The notes beneath the pieces are model-generated. The model was given only the letters and a program-made list of their open reading frames with translations. It did not search any database and was not told the origin of the DNA. A stretch of 64,000 nucleotides of DNA from Vreelandella songnenensis (GTDB lineage Bacteria > Pseudomonadota > Gammaproteobacteria > Pseudomonadales > Halomonadaceae): assembly GCF_003002925.1 (NCBI RefSeq), contig NZ_PVTK01000005.1, forward strand, positions 221,682-285,681, in the 5' to 3' direction. Positions 60,889 to 64,000 of the stretch are shown here, piece by piece. Numbering within the stretch: the stretch's first letter is position 1; each line of letters begins with the position of its first letter. The position numbers and the translations under genes were made by a program.

Positions 60889-61320
60889 CTACTCAGGCTG
60901 CATCGCGTTTTTCAAACCCTGGATACGGCGGTTCATGATGGTCAGCGCCGCCTGATAACGCACCGCATTGTCAGCAAACTGAGTGCGCTCGCGATCCATA
61001 TCTACCGTATTGCCATCCAGACTCGGCTGGTCGGGAATCCGGTAAAGAAGATCCGTACTACCAACGCCCTGCCAAGTGGGCCCGGCACCTTGCAGATGGC
61101 GCTCGGAAGTGCGCGCTAGCGCCAAGCCACCCTGGCTACCCTGCCCAGTAGCACCACCTTCAACCGCTTTTTTAAGTTCGCTGGCAAAGTCGATATCCCG
61201 CGCCTTATAGTTAGGCGTATCGGCATTGGCAATATTGGCAGCCAGCACTTCGTGACGCGCCTGGCGCAGGCCCAGTGCCCGTTGATGGTAGTTAAAAGCA
61301 GACTCTAGCTGATCAAGCAT
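60889..61320 (-). CDS. flgB: Proximal rod protein FlgB
   Basis: 143 residues (ATG 61320, GAGGG upstream; the open frame starts 9 codons earlier). N-terminus FNYHQRALGLRQARHEVLAAN and TPNYKARDIDFASELKKAVE. First gene of flgBCDEFGHIJ. Confidence 0.97.
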   Translation of the reverse strand: MLDQLESAFNYHQRALGLRQARHEVLAANIANADTPNYKARDIDFASELKKAVEGGATGQGSQGGLALARTSERHLQGAGPTWQGVGSTDLLYRIPDQPSLDGNTVDMDRERTQFADNAVRYQAALTIMNRRIQGLKNAMQPE

Positions 61321-61512
61321 GCCGAACCCTCGCTGGCCGGGAGGCAAAAATATGATGGAATTTATTGATGGTGGAGAATACGCGCTAGAATGTCAGCCCA
61401 AAGCATGGAACAGCTCGTGTTTACACCAGCATTTCGCGTGTTTCCTGTCATACCTTTTCGTTAAACTTGCTAGCTATTCTCCCTTACCTGCCCCTTCAGT
61501 GAGCATCGTTTC
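61321..61512. other. Divergent promoter region of flgA and flgB
   Basis: 192 nt. In enterics this region holds a shared FlhD4C2 site. I see AT-rich segments but no clear consensus box or sigma-28 element. Confidence 0.5.
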
Positions 61513-62226
61513 ATGCCTTACCCGCTGCACGTTACTTTCCGCCGCCTGGCAGTATTAATGTGCTATGCGCTCTTGGGCGCAGGCCTGCTTATCCATACGG
61601 CTCACGCTCAAGCAGATGATGAGCTGATGCAGAGAGTGCATCAGTTTCTCTACGAGCAGACACAGGCACTCGGTGAGGAAGTGGTCATCGATGTTCGCCC
61701 CCCCTCCCCTCATCTCCCTCCCTGTATCAGGCCGGAACCTTTTCTTCCTAATGCGGGTCAACCACCCCTGGGTCGTGTATCGGTAGGCGTTCGCTGTGGT
61801 GAAGCACAGCAGCAGATACGCTACCTTCAGGCTCAGATCGATGTCATTGGTGGGTACTGGGTCGCCCAGCACGATATAGAGCGAGGCACGCTGATCACAC
61901 AGGATATGCTTGCCAGGCAAAGTGGTAGCTTGAGCGCGCTCTCCTCCCAGGCGCTGATTGATGAAGCAGACATCCTAGGCAAGATTGCACAACGCCCGAT
62001 TCGAAGCGGTAGTGCATTTCAGGCCAATGCGTTACAGACACCAGCTCTTGTCAAACGTGGTCAGCGCGTAACGGTCATTGCGCAAGGCAGCTCTTTTCGC
62101 GTTGCTCGTGAAGGGGAAGCACTTGAGGATGGCGGACTTGGGGATCGCGTTCGCGTACGTTTTGAATCGCGCGAAATTTTAACTGCCCGCGTTACCGAGC
62201 AAGGAATATTAGTGGTGGATTTTTAA
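61513..62226 (+). CDS. flgA: P-ring assembly chaperone FlgA
   Basis: 237 residues with a signal peptide (HTAHAQADD region), a variable middle and the SAF-like C-terminal domain (GTLITQDMLARQ...VKRGQRVTVIAQGSSFRV...GDRVRVRFESREILTARV). FlgA is the periplasmic chaperone for FlgI. Divergent from flgB, as in E. coli. Confidence 0.95.
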   Translation: MPYPLHVTFRRLAVLMCYALLGAGLLIHTAHAQADDELMQRVHQFLYEQTQALGEEVVIDVRPPSPHLPPCIRPEPFLPNAGQPPLGRVSVGVRCGEAQQQIRYLQAQIDVIGGYWVAQHDIERGTLITQDMLARQSGSLSALSSQALIDEADILGKIAQRPIRSGSAFQANALQTPALVKRGQRVTVIAQGSSFRVAREGEALEDGGLGDRVRVRFESREILTARVTEQGILVVDF

Positions 62227-62235
62227 TTCCGAGTC

Positions 62236-62262
62236 TAAAGTTTTATCCACCAGCGCCGATAG
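62236..62262 (+). promoter_or_regulatory. Sigma-28 promoter of flgMN
   Basis: TAAAGTTT (62236-62243), 11 nt, GCCGATAG (62255-62262): 15 of 16 consensus positions. Lies between flgA and flgM and makes the anti-sigma gene self-regulated by its target. Confidence 0.92.
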
Positions 62263-62312
62263 TTGTTAACACTGCGCCCAATACAAGACGCTGACCAGAT
62301 GAGGCACACAAC

Positions 62313-62579
62313 GTGAAAATTGAAAATGCAAATCCGCTGCTACGTGCCAATCAGGCTCACCAGCGCGATGAGACTCAAAAAGCGGGTAGCTCCAAGCCAG
62401 TTGAATCCGGCAATACTACGCGTGAATCAACTCAGCTTAGTCAGTCGCGTTTTGATGAAACGCACGATATCGACATGGCAAAAGTTCAGGAAATACGCGA
62501 CGCCATTCGCGATGGTCGCCTTGAAATGAGCGCCGAGCGCATTGCCGATGGTTTGATCGCCAACCTTACCGAATCATAG
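62313..62579 (+). CDS. flgM: Anti-sigma-28 factor FlgM
   Basis: 88 residues. Disordered N-terminal half and the C-terminal sigma-binding helices (VQEIRDAIRDGRLEMSAERIADGLI in parts). FlgM holds FliA until it is exported through the finished hook. GTG start with GAGG 8 nt upstream. Confidence 0.96.
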   Translation: MKIENANPLLRANQAHQRDETQKAGSSKPVESGNTTRESTQLSQSRFDETHDIDMAKVQEIRDAIRDGRLEMSAERIADGLIANLTES

Positions 62580-62590
62580 GATAGATAGTT

Positions 62591-63040
62591 ATGAGCCTTG
62601 CTCGCTTGCTTTCTGATCAGCACCAGCGCCTTGAAGAACTCACGGTTCTGCTGTCGCGTGAGCAAACGCTTTTGACGCAGGGTGATATCGATGGTGAGGC
62701 GCTGGCAAGCCTCGCGATGAACAAGCAGGCGCTGCTTGCTGACATTGAGCGCATTGAAACGCTTCGACATAGCGTGCAGAAACGTCTTGGTTACGAAGAA
62801 AGTGCCGATGGCGCCAGGGCCGCCGCGCGTGATGGCAACTGCCAGGATACCTGGGAAACGCTGCTCGAAAAAACCGAGCGAGTAGCGCGCATGAACGAGC
62901 TGACCGGGCAAATGCTCTCTTTGCGCATGAAACATAATCAAGAAATGCTCGATTATATACGTCAGATCGCCGAAAAGACGCTCTACAAGCCGGATGGCCG
63001 TACGCGAGCACAGTCTGGAAGAATCAACGCTTCCGCTTAG
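62591..63040 (+). CDS. flgN: FlgK/FlgL chaperone FlgN
   Basis: 149 residues, helical: LLSDQHQRLEELTVLLSREQ at the start, and a long coiled coil. FlgN escorts the junction proteins to the export gate. 11 nt after flgM and probably cotranscribed from the sigma-28 promoter. Confidence 0.93.
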   Translation: MSLARLLSDQHQRLEELTVLLSREQTLLTQGDIDGEALASLAMNKQALLADIERIETLRHSVQKRLGYEESADGARAAARDGNCQDTWETLLEKTERVARMNELTGQMLSLRMKHNQEMLDYIRQIAEKTLYKPDGRTRAQSGRINASA

Positions 63041-63115
63041 GCATAGAACCAACCGCTAGACAGATCTTTTCTCAGCCGCTTCAATAAGAGCCTTCTCTTC
63101 TTATCAGGCTCGCCC

Positions 63116-63856
63116 ATGCTGGATACACTCCCCGAACGCTTTACCGCTCTGATTACCGGTGCCTCTGGTGGTATCGGTCACGCGGTTTTAAAAAAGCTTT
63201 TATCCTCTTCCCATGCAGGTCGCGTCATAGCGGTGACCCGACAACCCTTTATAGTGGATGACCCGCGGGTACTTTCACTGACGCTTGATGTAACCACGGC
63301 TGAAGGCCGCCATACTTTACAAGAGCAATTGGCTGGTCAGCCAGTTCACCTATTCTTCAATGCGCTTGGGTTGCTGCATGACGGCACTCGAAAGCTTCAA
63401 CCCGAAAAGCGGCTCGACCAGCTGAGCCTTGAGCATCTACAGGCTGTGATGCAGGTCAACGCGTTTACGCCTGCGCTACTCATCGCCGCACTCACAGATG
63501 CTTTTAAAGGAGCGCACCCCTGCGTGATTGCCAGCCTGTCAGCCAGGGTAGGGTCTATTAGTGATAACAGGCTAGGCGGATGGTATAGCTACAGGGCAAG
63601 CAAGGCGGCGCATAATATGCTGCTCAAGACCGCCGCGATCGAGTTGAAACGACTTAATCCACAGTCAGTCGTCCTATGTCTTCATCCGGGAACCACCGAT
63701 ACATCGCTTTCAAAACCTTTTCAAGCTCGCGTACCCAGTGAAAAACTGTTTACGCCTGATTTTGTGGCAGATCAGCTACTGCAGGTTATCTCCCAGCGCA
63801 CACCCGATGATACCGGCAGTTTCTGGGATTGGGCTGGAAAGCCCATTGAATGGTAA
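63116..63856 (+). CDS. Short-chain dehydrogenase/reductase (CsgA-like)
   Basis: 246 residues. NAD(P) motif TGASGGIG near residue 15-22, NALG after the fourth strand (usually NNAG), catalytic Ser in ASLSARVGS, and YRASK as the Tyr/Lys pair. A C-terminal extension PDDTGSFWDWAGKPIEW is typical of CsgA-type SDRs. The substrate is unknown and there is no evident link to flagella. It ends before the terminator shared with the rRNA operon. Confidence 0.88.
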   Translation: MLDTLPERFTALITGASGGIGHAVLKKLLSSSHAGRVIAVTRQPFIVDDPRVLSLTLDVTTAEGRHTLQEQLAGQPVHLFFNALGLLHDGTRKLQPEKRLDQLSLEHLQAVMQVNAFTPALLIAALTDAFKGAHPCVIASLSARVGSISDNRLGGWYSYRASKAAHNMLLKTAAIELKRLNPQSVVLCLHPGTTDTSLSKPFQARVPSEKLFTPDFVADQLLQVISQRTPDDTGSFWDWAGKPIEW

Positions 63857-63884
63857 CGTGCGTGCTACTTTTTCTTCCACGCAT

Positions 63885-63922
63885 AAAAAAATCCCCCGAG
63901 GCGTAAGCCCCGGGGGATTTTT
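63885..63922. terminator. Bidirectional terminator between SDR gene and 5S rRNA
   Basis: ATCCCCCG..GGC / GCC..CGGGGGAT with A-run on the left and T-run on the right. Ends the plus-strand SDR transcript and the minus-strand rRNA operon. Confidence 0.92.
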
Positions 63923-63931
63923 CACAATAAG

Positions 63932-64000
63932 TGCCTGACGATGACCTACTCTCGCATGGGGAGACCCCACACTACCATCGGCGCTAAGCGGTTTCACTAC
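63932..64000 (-). rRNA. rrf: 5S ribosomal RNA, 3' part
   Basis: The reverse complement reads GTAGTGAAACCGCTTAGCGCC, then the conserved GATGGTAGTGTGGGGTCTCC and CCATGCGAGAGTAGG, and ends GTCATCGTCAGGC, matching the 3' half of 5S rRNA. The 5' half lies beyond the right edge. An rRNA operon is therefore transcribed towards the flagellar cluster. Confidence 0.95.

Noticed and set aside
61321..61512. FlhD4C2 binding site between flgB and flgA
   Set aside because: AT-rich pieces are present, but I could not find two correctly spaced half-sites.

Overview
The window is a gammaproteobacterial chromosome segment of fairly high GC, dense in genes. It is dominated by one near-complete flagellar and chemotaxis supercluster of about 52 kb (roughly 8,973 to 63,040). 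The SSB tail, the YajR-type transporter next to uvrA, and the mix of enterobacterial-type and Pseudomonas-type flagellar genes suggest a Halomonas-like halophile (Halomonadaceae). That taxonomic call is inference from gene content, not a database match.

Layout. (1) 1-8,970 is housekeeping: the 3' end of fabB, a plsC-like acyltransferase coupled to a sugar-nucleotide-reductase-like gene, ssb, a YajR-type MFS transporter, uvrA, a Crp/Fnr-family regulator and a small secreted protein. (2) 8,973-33,984 is one long minus-strand block. Read from its promoter end it runs flhDC, motAB, cheAW, two receptors, cheRB, a third receptor, cheYZ, flhBA, flhF, a degenerate flhG, flhE, fliA, a second stator pair and a phytochrome-like diguanylate cyclase. 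This is the E. coli order (flhDC-motAB-cheAW-receptors-cheRBYZ-flhBAE) with a Pseudomonas-style flhF-flhG-fliA-stator module inserted around flhE. (3) 34,099-38,967 is accessory: an FlhB C-terminal paralogue, a second FliK, fliT, fliS, a PilZ/HD-GYP protein and flaG. (4) 39,050-50,957 is the basal-body and export set: fliE on the minus strand, then fliFGHIJKLMNOPQR on the plus strand. (5) 51,019-63,040 is flgBCDEFGHIJKL on the minus strand and flgAMN on the plus strand. (6) The right edge has an SDR oxidoreductase, a shared terminator and the 3' end of a 5S rRNA gene, so an rRNA operon abuts the cluster.

Working together: FlhD4C2 would switch on the basal-body operons. FliA (sigma-28), held by FlgM until the hook is complete, would switch on late genes. 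I can read four strong sigma-28 promoters, all TMAAGTYT-like, 11 nt, then GCCGATNN, in front of fliST, flaG, flgKL and flgMN, plus one weak one before the PilZ/HD-GYP gene. No flagellin (fliC) or cap (fliD) gene lies in the window, so the filament genes must be elsewhere.

The points most worth a second look are: an FlhG-like protein that keeps the FlhF-activating N-terminal motif but has lost its ATP-binding P-loop; an FlhF with about 355 extra C-terminal residues; a phytochrome-like GGDEF protein that cannot bind a bilin by the known residues; a PilZ-HD-GYP protein whose metal-binding His pair is replaced; a FliN with a triplicated N-terminal motif; two stator pairs of different ion-type signature; and receptors whose CheR-docking tails all end in WE(A/S)F, one of them overlapping the cheR start codon.
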